From Pseudomonas syringae KCTC 12500 (GTDB taxonomy: Bacteria > Pseudomonadota > Gammaproteobacteria > Pseudomonadales > Pseudomonadaceae), in the NCBI RefSeq assembly GCF_000507185.2, contig NZ_AYTM02000002.1, positions 2,317,501-2,381,500 on the forward strand: a DNA stretch of 64,000 nucleotides. The letters run 5' to 3'. The notes under the pieces are model-generated. The model was not told where the DNA came from. It worked only from the letters and a program-made list of their open reading frames with translations, and did no database searches. The translations under genes were made by a program, and so were the position numbers. Position 1 is the first letter of the stretch, and every line of letters begins with the position of its first letter. Of the stretch, positions 51,966 to 61,327 are shown in pieces.

Positions 51966-52511
51966 TCAACCCTTATCAAACCCCTCAGCCAGGTGCTGAT
52001 CCTTGAGCTTCACGTAATTAGTCGCGCTGTACGGGAAAAAGGCGATTTCCTTTTCGGTGAGTGCGCGCACCTGTTTGACCGGGCGACCGACGTACAAAAA
52101 GCCGCTTTCCAGCACTTTGCCCGGCGGCACCAGGCTGCCTGCGCCGATGATCACCTCGTCTTCGACAACCGCGCCATCCATGATGGTGGTGCCCATGCCG
52201 ACCAGGATGCGGTTGCCGATTGTGCAGCCGTGCAGCATGGACTTGTGACCGATGGTCACTTCATCGCCGATCAGCAGTGGAAAACCGTCCGGGTTGAAGG
52301 GGCCGGCGTGGGTGATGTGCAGCACGCTGCCGTCCTGCACGCTGGTGCGGGCGCCGATGCGGATGCGGTGCATGTCGCCGCGTACTACGGTCAGCGGCCA
52401 GACGGAGCTGTCGGCGCCGATTTCGACGTCACCGATAACCACCGCTGAATGATCGACAAAGGCCCGTTCGCCGAGGGCTGGGGTGTGCTCCTGAAACTTG
52501 CGAATGGCCAC
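51966..52511 (-). CDS. Gamma-class carbonic anhydrase-like protein (181 aa)
   Basis: Left-handed beta-helix (LbH) protein of the gamma-carbonic anhydrase/YrdA group. Hexapeptide-type repeats run through the molecule, with metal-ligand histidines in VLHITHAGPF and GHKSMLHGCTIGN. I chose GTG at 52511 (VAIRKFQEHTPALGERAF), which follows GAAGGAG; the long upstream open frame overlaps prlC and is spurious. Divergent from prlC. Confidence 0.93.
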   Translation of the reverse strand: MAIRKFQEHTPALGERAFVDHSAVVIGDVEIGADSSVWPLTVVRGDMHRIRIGARTSVQDGSVLHITHAGPFNPDGFPLLIGDEVTIGHKSMLHGCTIGNRILVGMGTTIMDGAVVEDEVIIGAGSLVPPGKVLESGFLYVGRPVKQVRALTEKEIAFFPYSATNYVKLKDQHLAEGFDKG

Positions 52512-52623
52512 GATAGGCTCCTTCTTTGGCAGTGATAGGCGTGTAGAGCGGGTTTGGTTGCTGCGGTCGGCGTCGATTGTAATTAAGATGGCTGAGTGTT
52601 TCTTCAAGGCAAGGTGCAAAACC

Positions 52624-54675
52624 GTGAGCGCGAACAACCCTCTTCTGCAATCGTACGACCTGCCACCCTTTTCGGCGATTCGTGCCGAGCATGTCAAACC
52701 TGCTATCGAACAGATCCTGGCGGATAACCGTGCCGCGATTGCCGACATCCTCGCCAAACAGGGTTCGACACCGACCTGGGCCGGGCTGGTGCTGACCATG
52801 GACGAGCTGAACGACCGCCTGGGCGCTGCCTGGAGCCCCGTCAGCCACCTCAATGCCGTGTGCAACAGCGCCGAGCTGCGCGAAGCGTATGAATCGTGCC
52901 TGCCGGCCTTGAGCGCCTACTCCACCGAGATGGGCCAGAACCGCGCACTGTTCCAGGCCTATGAAGCTCTGGCCAATGGCCCGGAAGCCGCCGGTTTCGA
53001 CGTTGGCCAGAAGACCATTCTGGAGCAGTCACTGCGTGACTTCCGCCTGTCCGGTATCGATCTGCCGCCAGAGCAGCAGAAGCGTTACGCCGAAGTGCAG
53101 AGCAAACTGTCAGAGCTGGGCAGCCAGTTTTCCAACCAACTGCTCGATGCCACTCAGGCCTGGACCAAGCTGGTCGCCGATGAGTCCGCCCTCGCCGGCC
53201 TGACCGATTCTGCCAAACAGCAGATGGCCGCCGCCGCCAAGGCCAAGGATCTGGAAGGCTATCTGATCACGCTGGAATTCCCGAGCTACTACGCGGTGAT
53301 GACCTACGCCGAAGACCGAGCACTGCGCGAAGAAGTCTATGCGGCGTACGCCACCCGCGCGTCGGATCAAGGCCCGAACGCGGGCAAGAACGACAACACG
53401 CCGGTCATGGAGCAGATCCTCGACCTGCGTCAGGAACTCGCGCAATTGCTCGGCTATGCCAACTACGCTGAACTGAGCCTGGCGACCAAGATGGCCGAGT
53501 CCAGCGATCAGGTGCTGAGCTTCCTGCGTGACCTGGCCAAGCGCAGCAAGCCGTTTGCTGCCCAGGATCTGGAGCAGCTCAAGGCTTATGCCGCCGAACA
53601 GGGCTGCCCGGATCTGCAAAGCTGGGACAGCGGTTTCTACGGGGAGAAGCTGCGCGAGCAGCGCTACAGCGTTTCCCAGGAAATCCTGCGTGCCTACTTC
53701 CCTGTCGATAAGGTGCTCGGCGGCCTGTTCACCATCGTTCAGCGCCTGTACGGCATTGAGATTGCCGAGCAGAAAGGCTTCGACACCTGGCATCCGGATG
53801 TTCGTCTGTTCGAGATCAAGGAAAACGGCCAGCACGTCGGGCGCTTCTTCTTCGATCTGTACGCCCGCGCCAACAAGCGTGGTGGTGCCTGGATGGACGG
53901 CGCGCGTGACCGTCGCCGTACGGCGCAAGGCACGTTGCAAAGCCCGGTGGCCAATCTGGTGTGCAACTTCACACCCGCTGTTGCCGGCAAGCCTGCGCTG
54001 CTGACGCACGACGAAGTGACCACGCTGTTCCACGAATTCGGTCACGGCCTGCATCACCTTCTGACCCGCGTCGAGCATGCCGGGGTATCCGGTATCAATG
54101 GCGTGGTCTGGGACGCCGTCGAGCTGCCGAGCCAGTTCATGGAAAACTGGTGCTGGGAGCCCGAAGGCCTGGCGCTGATCTCCGGTCATTACGAAACCGG
54201 CGAGCCACTGCCGCAGGATCTGCTGGAGAAGATGCTCGCTGCCAAGAACTTTCAGTCCGGCCTGATGATGGTGCGTCAGCTGGAGTTCTCGATGTTCGAT
54301 TTCGAGCTGCACGCCACTCACGGTGATGGCCGCAGCGTGCTTGAAGTTCTGGAAGGCGTTCGTGATGAAGTCTCGGTGATGCGTCCGCCTGCCTACAACC
54401 GCTTCCCGAACAGCTTCGCGCACATCTTCGCAGGCGGTTACGCAGCCGGTTATTACAGCTACAAGTGGGCTGAAGTGCTGTCCGCCGATGCGTTCTCGAA
54501 GTTCGAGGAAGATGGCGTGCTCAACGCTGAAACCGGACGCGCCTTCCGCGAAGCCATTCTGGCGCGTGGCGGTTCGCAGGCACCGATGGTGCTGTTCGTC
54601 GACTTCCGCGGACGCGAGCCGTCGATTGACGCATTGTTGCGTCACAGTGGCTTGAGTGAGGACGCGGCAGCATGA
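52624..54675 (+). CDS. prlC: Oligopeptidase A (683 aa)
   Basis: Cytoplasmic M3-family zinc peptidase that degrades short peptides, including signal-peptide remnants. The zinc site is HEFGH (470-474) in TLFHEFGHGLHHLLTRV, with the downstream Glu in ELPSQFMENWCWEPEGLALI. The C-terminal YYSYKWAEVLSADAFSKFE is typical. I chose GTG at 52624 (VSANNPLLQSYDLPPFSAIR), giving the normal length. It overlaps the next gene by 4 nt. Confidence 0.96.
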   Translation: MSANNPLLQSYDLPPFSAIRAEHVKPAIEQILADNRAAIADILAKQGSTPTWAGLVLTMDELNDRLGAAWSPVSHLNAVCNSAELREAYESCLPALSAYSTEMGQNRALFQAYEALANGPEAAGFDVGQKTILEQSLRDFRLSGIDLPPEQQKRYAEVQSKLSELGSQFSNQLLDATQAWTKLVADESALAGLTDSAKQQMAAAAKAKDLEGYLITLEFPSYYAVMTYAEDRALREEVYAAYATRASDQGPNAGKNDNTPVMEQILDLRQELAQLLGYANYAELSLATKMAESSDQVLSFLRDLAKRSKPFAAQDLEQLKAYAAEQGCPDLQSWDSGFYGEKLREQRYSVSQEILRAYFPVDKVLGGLFTIVQRLYGIEIAEQKGFDTWHPDVRLFEIKENGQHVGRFFFDLYARANKRGGAWMDGARDRRRTAQGTLQSPVANLVCNFTPAVAGKPALLTHDEVTTLFHEFGHGLHHLLTRVEHAGVSGINGVVWDAVELPSQFMENWCWEPEGLALISGHYETGEPLPQDLLEKMLAAKNFQSGLMMVRQLEFSMFDFELHATHGDGRSVLEVLEGVRDEVSVMRPPAYNRFPNSFAHIFAGGYAAGYYSYKWAEVLSADAFSKFEEDGVLNAETGRAFREAILARGGSQAPMVLFVDFRGREPSIDALLRHSGLSEDAAA

Positions 54676-54959
54676 CCGATACACCGGTAGTCATTACCAA
54701 GAAACGCTTTATCGCCGGGGCGGTGTGCCCGGCGTGCAGCGAGCCTGACAAACTGATGATGTGGAACGAAAACGACGTGCCGCATCGCGAGTGCGTGAGT
54801 TGCGGCTACAGCGATACGCTCAACGAGCAGGGTATTTCGATACCGAAGGAGTTGGGTACGCGGGTCAACAAGGCGGTGGTCAAACCGGCGGATCCGAAGG
54901 TGCAGGGTGTGCAGTTCTTCCCGAATCCGAAGTTGAAGAAGCCGGTTGATCTGGAGTGA
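54672..54959 (+). CDS. yheV: YheV-family zinc-ribbon protein (95 aa)
   Basis: Two CxxC knuckles, CPAC (about 19-22) and CVSC (about 41-44), form a probable zinc ribbon; MMWNENDVPHRECVSCGYSD is the conserved core. The C-terminus is basic and ends VDLE. It is translationally coupled to prlC (ATGA overlap), the usual neighbourhood. Function unknown. Confidence 0.92.
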   Translation: MTDTPVVITKKRFIAGAVCPACSEPDKLMMWNENDVPHRECVSCGYSDTLNEQGISIPKELGTRVNKAVVKPADPKVQGVQFFPNPKLKKPVDLE

Positions 54960-54981
54960 TCAACGTCTGACTCAGCATGTC

Positions 54982-55004
54982 GAGGGGCATCGAAAGTGCC
55001 CCTC
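54982..55004. terminator. Possible terminator hairpin after yheV
   Basis: An 8-bp perfect stem (GAGGGGCA at 54982-54989, TGCCCCTC at 54997-55004) lies between convergent yheV and the next minus-strand gene. There is no clear T-run, so Rho-independent function is uncertain. Confidence 0.45.
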
Positions 55005-55027
55005 ACTCCTGACGGTCGTGTCGCTGT

Positions 55028-55312
55028 TTACTTGATGGAAAGATTCATTTTGGTGAATGCTTTGGCCAGTTCGATCAAAATGGCGTCATCCTTGCCATCG
55101 ATTCCCTCTACCCCATCAACGTCGGCTTTGCTCTTGACCGTATCGTAACCGTCGCCGTTACCGGAAGCCGTTACAAACGCCGTAAACGCCACGTCTCCCT
55201 TGCGGCCTGTTCTTTCATTGACAGCTTCACTGTCCCAGAACTCTACGAGTACTTCAGGCGTCGCGTCGCCTTCAAGTTCGGCGCTTGAAAGTCTTACTTC
55301 ATAATTAGCCAT
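55028..55312 (-). CDS. Small hypothetical protein, paralogue A (94 aa)
   Basis: Acidic cytoplasmic protein starting MANYEVRLSSAELEGDATPE, with VLVEFWDSEAV next. The N-terminal third and the C-terminal ILIELAKAFTKMN resemble the neighbour at 55397-55624. A purine-rich site (AAAGAGG) precedes ATG. No family recognised. Confidence 0.72.
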   Translation of the reverse strand: MANYEVRLSSAELEGDATPEVLVEFWDSEAVNERTGRKGDVAFTAFVTASGNGDGYDTVKSKADVDGVEGIDGKDDAILIELAKAFTKMNLSIK

Positions 55313-55396
55313 GTTCTCAATCCTCTTTTATTGATTGAGATGCCAGTACTGCATACCTTTCCGGCACCTGCGTAAATCAGGTTTTATTACCAGGCG

Positions 55397-55624
55397 TCAC
55401 CAATCGGCCAACTCAGCCACCTTCTTCCTGAAGGCCAGCGCCAGAACCGTCAGCACCTCCTCATCCCTGCCCAGTTCGCCGCGAATCTTGTGTTTTCCCT
55501 GCGGGTGCAGCCTGACCCAGGCGTGTTCTTGCAGGTCATCGTTTTCATAAAATTCAATGGCTATTTCAGGATGGTCATGTTCCTCAATGTCTTCAGCCCA
55601 CAACCGAATTTCATACTTGGCCAT
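55397..55624 (-). CDS. Small hypothetical protein, paralogue B (75 aa)
   Basis: MAKYEIRLWAEDIEEHDHPE followed by IAIEFYENDDL aligns with the start of the gene at 55028 (MANYEVRL, then VLVEFWD). The C-terminal VLTVLALAFRKKVAEL matches ILIELAKAF. ATG at 55624 or the GTG just upstream may start it. Same strand as its paralogue, 84 nt apart, so they are a tandem duplication. Unknown function. Confidence 0.7.
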   Translation of the reverse strand: MAKYEIRLWAEDIEEHDHPEIAIEFYENDDLQEHAWVRLHPQGKHKIRGELGRDEEVLTVLALAFRKKVAELADW

Positions 55625-55832
55625 CACCCACCCCGTTGTCAGGTAAATGCGCCAGTACCCGATAGCCGAGTTGGCGTTTCGCTACACTAGGCCTGAAGAA
55701 AAAGGGCGTCTACTGGCAGAAGTAACAGGTGGTTTTTTGTACAGGGCGGGAAGTCAAGACGCAGAATCGCAACAACGCTGCGGGGGAAGCAGGGACAAGC
55801 GGTGAGCACCACTTGTCCCTGGCAGGCAAACG

Positions 55833-57731
55833 TCAGTCTGCCGTCTGCAGCCTGCGCTTCTCGGCCAGACGACTTCTGCCGTACAGCACTGCAATGGCAA
55901 TCAGGGCGATCGCCTGTGCGCCGAGCGAGTACAGGTCGGCGTGAATGCCCAGCCAGTCGAACTCGAAGAACGGCACCGGCCGTGTGCCGAATATGCCCGC
56001 CTCCTGCAGCGCCTTGACGCCGTGACCGGCAAACACCACGGACAGTGCGCAGAGCAGCGCAGCATTGATGCCGAAGAACAGCGACAGCGGCAGCTTCGCC
56101 GAACCGCGCAGGATGACCCACGCCAGGCCCACGAGCAGCACCAGCGCCGTGGCACCGCCCGCCAGCACGGCATCGTGCCCGGCAGGGCCTGCCTGCAGCC
56201 ACAGGGTTTCGTAGAACAGGATGACTTCGAACAGTTCGCGGTAGACCGAGAAGAACGCCAGCAGCGCGAAGCCGAAACGACCGCCGCCGCCGACCAGGCT
56301 GCTTTTGACGTAGTCCTGCCACGCAGCAGCGTGACGACGGTCGTGCATCCACACCCCGAGCCAGAGCACCATCACACTGGCGAACAACGCGGTGGCACCT
56401 TCCAGCAATTCACGTTGCGCGCCGCTGACGTCGATGACATACGCCGCGAGCGCCCAGGTGGCCAGCCCGGCCAGTAGCGCCAGGCCCCAGCCGATGTTGA
56501 CGCTGCGTACGGCAGACTGCTGGCCGGTGTTGCGCAGAAACGCCAGAATCGCCGCCAGTACCAGAATCGCTTCCAGTCCTTCACGCAGCAGGATCAGCAG
56601 GCCCGAAATATAGCTCAGCGACAGGCTCAGGCCGTCGCTACCCAACAGGTCCGCCGACTCCTTGAGCTTGCCTTTGGCTGCTTCCAGCTTCTGCGCAACC
56701 TGAGGTAGCGGCATGCTGTCCTGCAAGGACTGCCGGTAAGCCATCAGGCTCTTTTCAGTGTCCTTGCGCACATTGGCGTCGACGTTATCCAGCGAGCTTT
56801 CGACCAGCTCGAAACCCTCCAGATATGCCGCGACCGACAAATCATAGGCCTGCTCGCGATCACCAGCCTTGTAGGCTGCCAGGCTCTTGTCCAGCGTTAC
56901 ACTGGTGTAATCCAGCAGTTGCGCCGGGCCGCGCTGCACCTGAGGTGGCTGAGCGCGTTGGGCCCGGAAGGTGGCGGTAGCGTCCGGACCTTCGGCAGCC
57001 TGGACTTCGGCCGGCGTCTGGCGAGCCAGATCGGCGAGGTTGAAGGTCTTGGCTGGCTGGGCGACAGGTTGTGCGCTGAAGCTGGCGATATAGGTCGCGA
57101 TGTCCCAGCGCTGGCGATCGTCCAGCTGGTCGGCGAACGCGGGCATATCGGTGCCGGCAATCCCCAGCCCGGTCGCGTTGTACAGATCGTAAAGACTCAG
57201 GCGATCCAGCCGCGCGGTATCCCGCAGGTTCGAGGGGGGCGGTTCCAGGCCGATGCCTGCCGGTCCATCCCCTGCACCGCTGTCGCCATGGCACACCGAA
57301 CAATACTGAGCGTACAGGGGCGCGCCACGGGCGGGGTCCGGCGTAATGGCCGGGGCCTGACTGACCTCATAGGCAAGCGCGAGCTTCGCACTTAACTGCC
57401 GTGCCTGACGACTGACCTGCACAGCGTCCTGCCGACCCGTCACAGCGCTTTTCAACTGGGTTACCGCCTGCTCCAGAGCCTCACGCTCGGCGCGCTGTGG
57501 CAAGGCAATGACCATGCCCTGCAACGCAGCCAGGTTATCGACCTGCTGCTGATATTTGACGGTGTCCACAACCTTGCCGTCCGCCACGGTCGCCGGATAA
57601 TCGGCCCCCAGGTAATCGAGCAGATGCAGCGCCTGGGCCGCACCCTCGACCGGGTCGGCCAGCGCAATGCAACTGCCCAACGCCAAGAGCGGCAACAGTA
57701 ACCAGGCAAGAAAACGAGAATGGACGGGCAT
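55833..57731 (-). CDS. Cytochrome c-FTR1 iron permease fusion (632 aa)
   Basis: A signal peptide (about 1-25) leads into a periplasmic part with a class I cytochrome c domain: CSVCHG haem site (Cys144, Cys147, His148) and TDMPAF supplying the Met ligand. The C-terminal half is a seven-helix FTR1 ferrous/ferric permease with the REXXE motifs REGLE (383-387) and RELFE (498-502). The fusion suggests electron transfer coupled to iron oxidation and uptake. Such cytochrome-FTR1 fusions are known in Pseudomonas. The 209-nt gap to the gene on its right (55625-55832) holds nothing I recognise. Confidence 0.92.
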   Translation of the reverse strand: MPVHSRFLAWLLLPLLALGSCIALADPVEGAAQALHLLDYLGADYPATVADGKVVDTVKYQQQVDNLAALQGMVIALPQRAEREALEQAVTQLKSAVTGRQDAVQVSRQARQLSAKLALAYEVSQAPAITPDPARGAPLYAQYCSVCHGDSGAGDGPAGIGLEPPPSNLRDTARLDRLSLYDLYNATGLGIAGTDMPAFADQLDDRQRWDIATYIASFSAQPVAQPAKTFNLADLARQTPAEVQAAEGPDATATFRAQRAQPPQVQRGPAQLLDYTSVTLDKSLAAYKAGDREQAYDLSVAAYLEGFELVESSLDNVDANVRKDTEKSLMAYRQSLQDSMPLPQVAQKLEAAKGKLKESADLLGSDGLSLSLSYISGLLILLREGLEAILVLAAILAFLRNTGQQSAVRSVNIGWGLALLAGLATWALAAYVIDVSGAQRELLEGATALFASVMVLWLGVWMHDRRHAAAWQDYVKSSLVGGGGRFGFALLAFFSVYRELFEVILFYETLWLQAGPAGHDAVLAGGATALVLLVGLAWVILRGSAKLPLSLFFGINAALLCALSVVFAGHGVKALQEAGIFGTRPVPFFEFDWLGIHADLYSLGAQAIALIAIAVLYGRSRLAEKRRLQTAD

Positions 57732-57887
57732 TGCAGAATCTCGACGGGAATGCGAAGCGTTGCATTGTTAACGCCGCAACGGCACTACTCAATAGTCGAG
57801 GTCCATTTTTGTTACAGAATCTTACATTCAGCCTTCAGTTGCCCTGAGCAAAGCGGGTGTCTGCTCAGGGCTCAAGACCGACACGTT

Positions 57888-58520
57888 TCAGGCCGTACCG
57901 CGATGTAACGTCGCGAGGAAACCTGCCGCGCCCACGAACAGGCTGGCGAAGGTGCGATTCATTCGACGTTGCTGGCGAGGCGTCTTGAGCAGGCGCAGCA
58001 CTTTGGAGGCCAGCCCGGTGTAGCCCGCCATCACGATCAGATCGACCACCACCATGGTCGCCGCGATGATCGCGTACTGGATGAGCAGCGGAGCGGCCGT
58101 GTCGATGAACTGTGGCAGGATCGCCAGAATGAAAATCAGCGCCTTGGGGTTGCTGATATTCACCAGAAAACCACGCAATACCAGCGTCATCGGTTTGCCC
58201 ACCGGGCGCACAGCGGATTCATCGGCCAGGTCGGCTGGCAGGGCGCGCCATTGCTTGATGCCGAGATAGACCAGATACGCGACGCCGAACCATTTGATCA
58301 GCGTGAACGCCATATCGGAGGCCGCCAGCACTGCACCCAGACCTGCCGCGACAATGGCGATCTGTGCCACCAACGCAATCTGCAAGCCCAGGGCATTCCA
58401 GTAGCCACGCCAGAAGCCGTATTGCAGGCCGCAGGACATCGAAGCGATGGCGCCCGCGCCGGGAGACAGACTGATAATCCAGCAGGCCGCAAAAAAGCCC
58501 AGCCACGTTTCAAGCGCCAT
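57888..58520 (-). CDS. LysE/RhtB family amino-acid exporter (210 aa)
   Basis: Inner-membrane efflux protein of the RhtB group, with five to six hydrophobic segments. The start is LETWLGFFAACWIISLSPGA with the conserved SPGAGAIASMSCGLQYG; GFLVNISNPKALIFILAILP is the second diagnostic block. Likely substrates are homoserine or related compounds, but this cannot be settled from sequence. I chose ATG at 58520. Confidence 0.92.
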   Translation of the reverse strand: MALETWLGFFAACWIISLSPGAGAIASMSCGLQYGFWRGYWNALGLQIALVAQIAIVAAGLGAVLAASDMAFTLIKWFGVAYLVYLGIKQWRALPADLADESAVRPVGKPMTLVLRGFLVNISNPKALIFILAILPQFIDTAAPLLIQYAIIAATMVVVDLIVMAGYTGLASKVLRLLKTPRQQRRMNRTFASLFVGAAGFLATLHRGTA

Positions 58521-58588
58521 CGTGCACCTCATACAAAGTCGAATGCTCAGTAAATTAATGCGGGTTGCTTTGGAACGCTAACGATTTC

Positions 58589-58763
58589 TAGGGTCTTTAC
58601 GAAAAGTCGGCGAGCGAAGGTCAGGCAAGGCAAAAACAGGCGAGGAACGGCCGGGGTCGCGTTCGACTCTACGTGTTGTAAATGAGTATTCCGATCGGAC
58701 TCGCGCTCGAGCCTGTTTTTAACGCAGCATCACCGAGCGCAGCCACTTTTCGTAAAGACCCTA
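58589..58763. mobile_element. MITE-like element with 17-bp terminal inverted repeats
   Basis: GGGTCTTTACGAAAAGT (58591-58607) is repeated inversely at 58745-58761, and both ends are flanked by TA, consistent with a TA target duplication. The interior is about 137 bp, has further inverted motifs (AAAAACAGGC near 58631, GCCTGTTTTT near 58710) and no coding capacity. This is the structure of a non-autonomous MITE. The right end supplies the stop codon region of the MscS-like gene. Confidence 0.75.
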
Positions 58764-59354
58764 ATCCTGCTCATCCGGCTGCTTTGCAACCACCATCTGC
58801 GGAAACAGATCGCTGCCGCGCCAGCGGCGCACCGACTTCTGGAAAAACTGGCTGTTGGGCACCTGAACCAATGCGCCACCGGCTTCCGGGGTTTCGATCA
58901 GCGTGGTGAACATCAGGTTGATGGCAACCACCCTGCCCTTCACGCCCGGCTTGTCCAGCGTATCGACCAACTCGACCATGTCACCGATACGGAACGGGCC
59001 GATGGTGAAGATCAGAATGGCGCAGAGCAGGTTCGACAGCACGCTCCACATGGCGAAGAACGCCACTGCCGCAACGGCGACGAAGCCCGACAGTGCCGTC
59101 CACAGCACCGTGGCCGACACCCCGAGTCGGCCCAGGACGAGGACAAAGGCGCTGCCCATGATGAACCAGCGCAAACCGCCGCGAACCGGCACCAGCAATT
59201 CTGGCGGCAACGGATAACGCTCGCCCAGACCGGTCAGAAAACCACCGACGATGCGTTGCAGTACGTAACCGGCTAACAGGATCAGCATAATCTGCGCACC
59301 CACCAGCAGCGGTTCAAGCCAGTAAGCGGATACTGGCAGGCCCAACATGTCCAT
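58761..59354 (-). CDS. Small-conductance mechanosensitive channel, MscS family (197 aa)
   Basis: Inner-membrane channel-like protein with three to four hydrophobic segments in the first 120 residues, then the MscS beta domain with IFTIGPFRIGDMVELVDTLD and GRVVAINLMFTTLIETPEAG. It is shorter than E. coli MscS (286 aa) and lacks the full C-terminal cage. The last codons run into the end of the MITE-like element, so the native C-terminus may have been altered. I chose ATG at 59354 by similarity; the frame upstream is spurious. Confidence 0.85.
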   Translation of the reverse strand: MDMLGLPVSAYWLEPLLVGAQIMLILLAGYVLQRIVGGFLTGLGERYPLPPELLVPVRGGLRWFIMGSAFVLVLGRLGVSATVLWTALSGFVAVAAVAFFAMWSVLSNLLCAILIFTIGPFRIGDMVELVDTLDKPGVKGRVVAINLMFTTLIETPEAGGALVQVPNSQFFQKSVRRWRGSDLFPQMVVAKQPDEQD

Positions 59355-59370
59355 CACTTGCCTGCCTCGC

Positions 59371-61281
59371 TCACGACAATGCTTCCAGTTCGGCCTGCAT
59401 TGACTCCAGCAGTTCCAAAGCGTGCATCCAGGCGTCTTCCAGCTCGGATTCACGCACTTTCAGCTTGGCCTGTTCGGCCAGCAAATCGCGCAGCTTGTCC
59501 TTGTTGGCCGCCTCGTAGTTGGTGCTGTCGGCCAGTGCTTCTTCGACCTTGGCGAGCTTTTCATTCACCAGTCCGAGATCACGCTCCAGCTTGTCGGCTT
59601 CGCGCTTGTGCGGCGCCAGTTGCTGACGCAAGGCCGCTGCCTGCTGGCGCTGGGCTTTCTTGTCGGTCTTGTCGGCGTTGACGGGCGTGTTGCTGACCGG
59701 CGCGTTGCGCAGCCGGTAATCGGCCAGCCAGCGCGTGTAGTCATCCAGATCGCCGTCGAACTCCTGCACGCGACCGTCGGCCACCAGCAGGAAGTCATCG
59801 GTCGTGCTCTTGAGCAAGTGCCGATCGTGAGACACCACCAGTACCGCGCCACCGAACTCCTGCAAGGCCATGGTCAGCGCCAGGCGCATTTCCAGGTCGA
59901 GGTGGTTGGTCGGTTCGTCGAGCAGCAACAGGTTGGGCTTTTCCCAGGCGATCAGCGCCAGCGCCAGACGGGCTTTCTCGCCACCGGAGAAATTCAGCAC
60001 CGGCTCATCCAGACGCGCGCCACGGAAGTCGAAACCGCCAAGAAAATCGCGCAGCGTCTGTTCACGCTCAGTTGGTGCCAGGCGCTGCAAGTGCAGCAAC
60101 GGCGTCGCCTTGGCGTCCAGTGAGTCGAGCTGATGCTGGGCAAAGTAGCCCACGGTGAGGTTTTCGCCACGCACCAGCCGACCGCTTTGCGGCTCAAGCT
60201 CGCCGGCGAGGTTTTTGATCAGCGTCGACTTGCCTGCGCCGTTCGGACCCAGCAGACCGATGCGTGCGCCCGGCGTGAGTTGCAGCTTGACCTTCTCGAG
60301 GATGGTCTTGTCGCCATAACCCAGACGCGCGTCGGACAGGTCCAGCAGAGGGCTGGATATCTTGTCGGACTCACGGAAGACGAAGTTGAACGGTGAGTCG
60401 ACATGCGCTGCGGACAGCTCTTCCATGCGCTCCAGCGCCTTGATCCGGCTTTGTGCCTGACGGGCCTTGGTGGCCTGAGCCTTGAAGCGCGCAATGTATT
60501 TTTCCATGTGCGCACGTTGCACCTGCTGCTTCTCGTAGGCCTGTTGCTGCTGGGCCAGACGTTCGGCACGAGCCCGCTCGAAGGCGCTGTAGCCGCCGCG
60601 ATACAAGGTGATCTTGCGTTGCTCGACATGGGCGATGTGATCGACCACGGCATCCAGAAAATCCCGGTCGTGGGAAATCAGCAGCAAGGTGCCGGGGTAA
60701 CTCTTGAGCCAGTCTTCAAGCCACAGAATGGCGTCGAGGTCCAAGTGGTTGGTCGGTTCGTCGAGCAGCAGCAGGTCCGAGGGGCACATCAATGCCTGCG
60801 CCAGGTTCAGGCGCATACGCCAGCCACCGGAGAAACTGCCGACCTGACGCTCCATCTGCTCGTTGGTGAAGCCCAACCCGGCCAGCAGCTTGCGAGCGCG
60901 TGCGTCGGCGGTGTAACCGTCGGCGCTGTCGAGCTCCGAATGCAGACGTGCCTGAGCGGCGCCGTCCTGCGCGGCTTCGGCCTCGGCCAGCGAGCTCTGT
61001 ACTTCTCGCAGGCGCTCGTCGCCATCGAGCACGTAATCCACGGCCAGGCGTTCGAGTGTGTCGACCTCCTGGCGCATGTGCGCGATACGCCAGTCGGCGG
61101 GCAGCAGGCAGTCGCCGGCATCCGGCGTCAGCTCTCCACGCAACAGGGCAAACAGGCTGGATTTACCGGCGCCATTGGCACCGATCAGACCGGCTTTATG
61201 GCCGGCGTGCAGAGTCAGCTCGGCGTCTTCTAGCAGACGTTGCGGACCACGCTGTAAGGTAAGGCTTTGAAGTCGAATCAT
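59371..61281 (-). CDS. ABC-F family ATP-binding protein, YheS-like (636 aa)
   Basis: Soluble twin ABC protein of the ABC-F group, which acts on ribosomes rather than in transport. First cassette: Walker A GANGAGKSS, signature SGGWRMRLNLAQAL, Walker B LLLDEPTNHLDLD. Second cassette: GPNGAGKST, SGGEKARLALALI, LLLDEPTNHLDLE. A long charged linker (about 220-300) and a coiled-coil C-terminal tail (about 530-636) fit YheS/Uup. I chose ATG at 61281 (MIRLQSLTLQRGPQRLLED). The MscS-like gene follows 16 nt downstream. Confidence 0.93.
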   Translation of the reverse strand: MIRLQSLTLQRGPQRLLEDAELTLHAGHKAGLIGANGAGKSSLFALLRGELTPDAGDCLLPADWRIAHMRQEVDTLERLAVDYVLDGDERLREVQSSLAEAEAAQDGAAQARLHSELDSADGYTADARARKLLAGLGFTNEQMERQVGSFSGGWRMRLNLAQALMCPSDLLLLDEPTNHLDLDAILWLEDWLKSYPGTLLLISHDRDFLDAVVDHIAHVEQRKITLYRGGYSAFERARAERLAQQQQAYEKQQVQRAHMEKYIARFKAQATKARQAQSRIKALERMEELSAAHVDSPFNFVFRESDKISSPLLDLSDARLGYGDKTILEKVKLQLTPGARIGLLGPNGAGKSTLIKNLAGELEPQSGRLVRGENLTVGYFAQHQLDSLDAKATPLLHLQRLAPTEREQTLRDFLGGFDFRGARLDEPVLNFSGGEKARLALALIAWEKPNLLLLDEPTNHLDLEMRLALTMALQEFGGAVLVVSHDRHLLKSTTDDFLLVADGRVQEFDGDLDDYTRWLADYRLRNAPVSNTPVNADKTDKKAQRQQAAALRQQLAPHKREADKLERDLGLVNEKLAKVEEALADSTNYEAANKDKLRDLLAEQAKLKVRESELEDAWMHALELLESMQAELEALS

Positions 61282-61327
61282 AATGGCGGCGGAGTCTACC
61301 AGCTTCGTCCTGAACAGGTGGATCACT

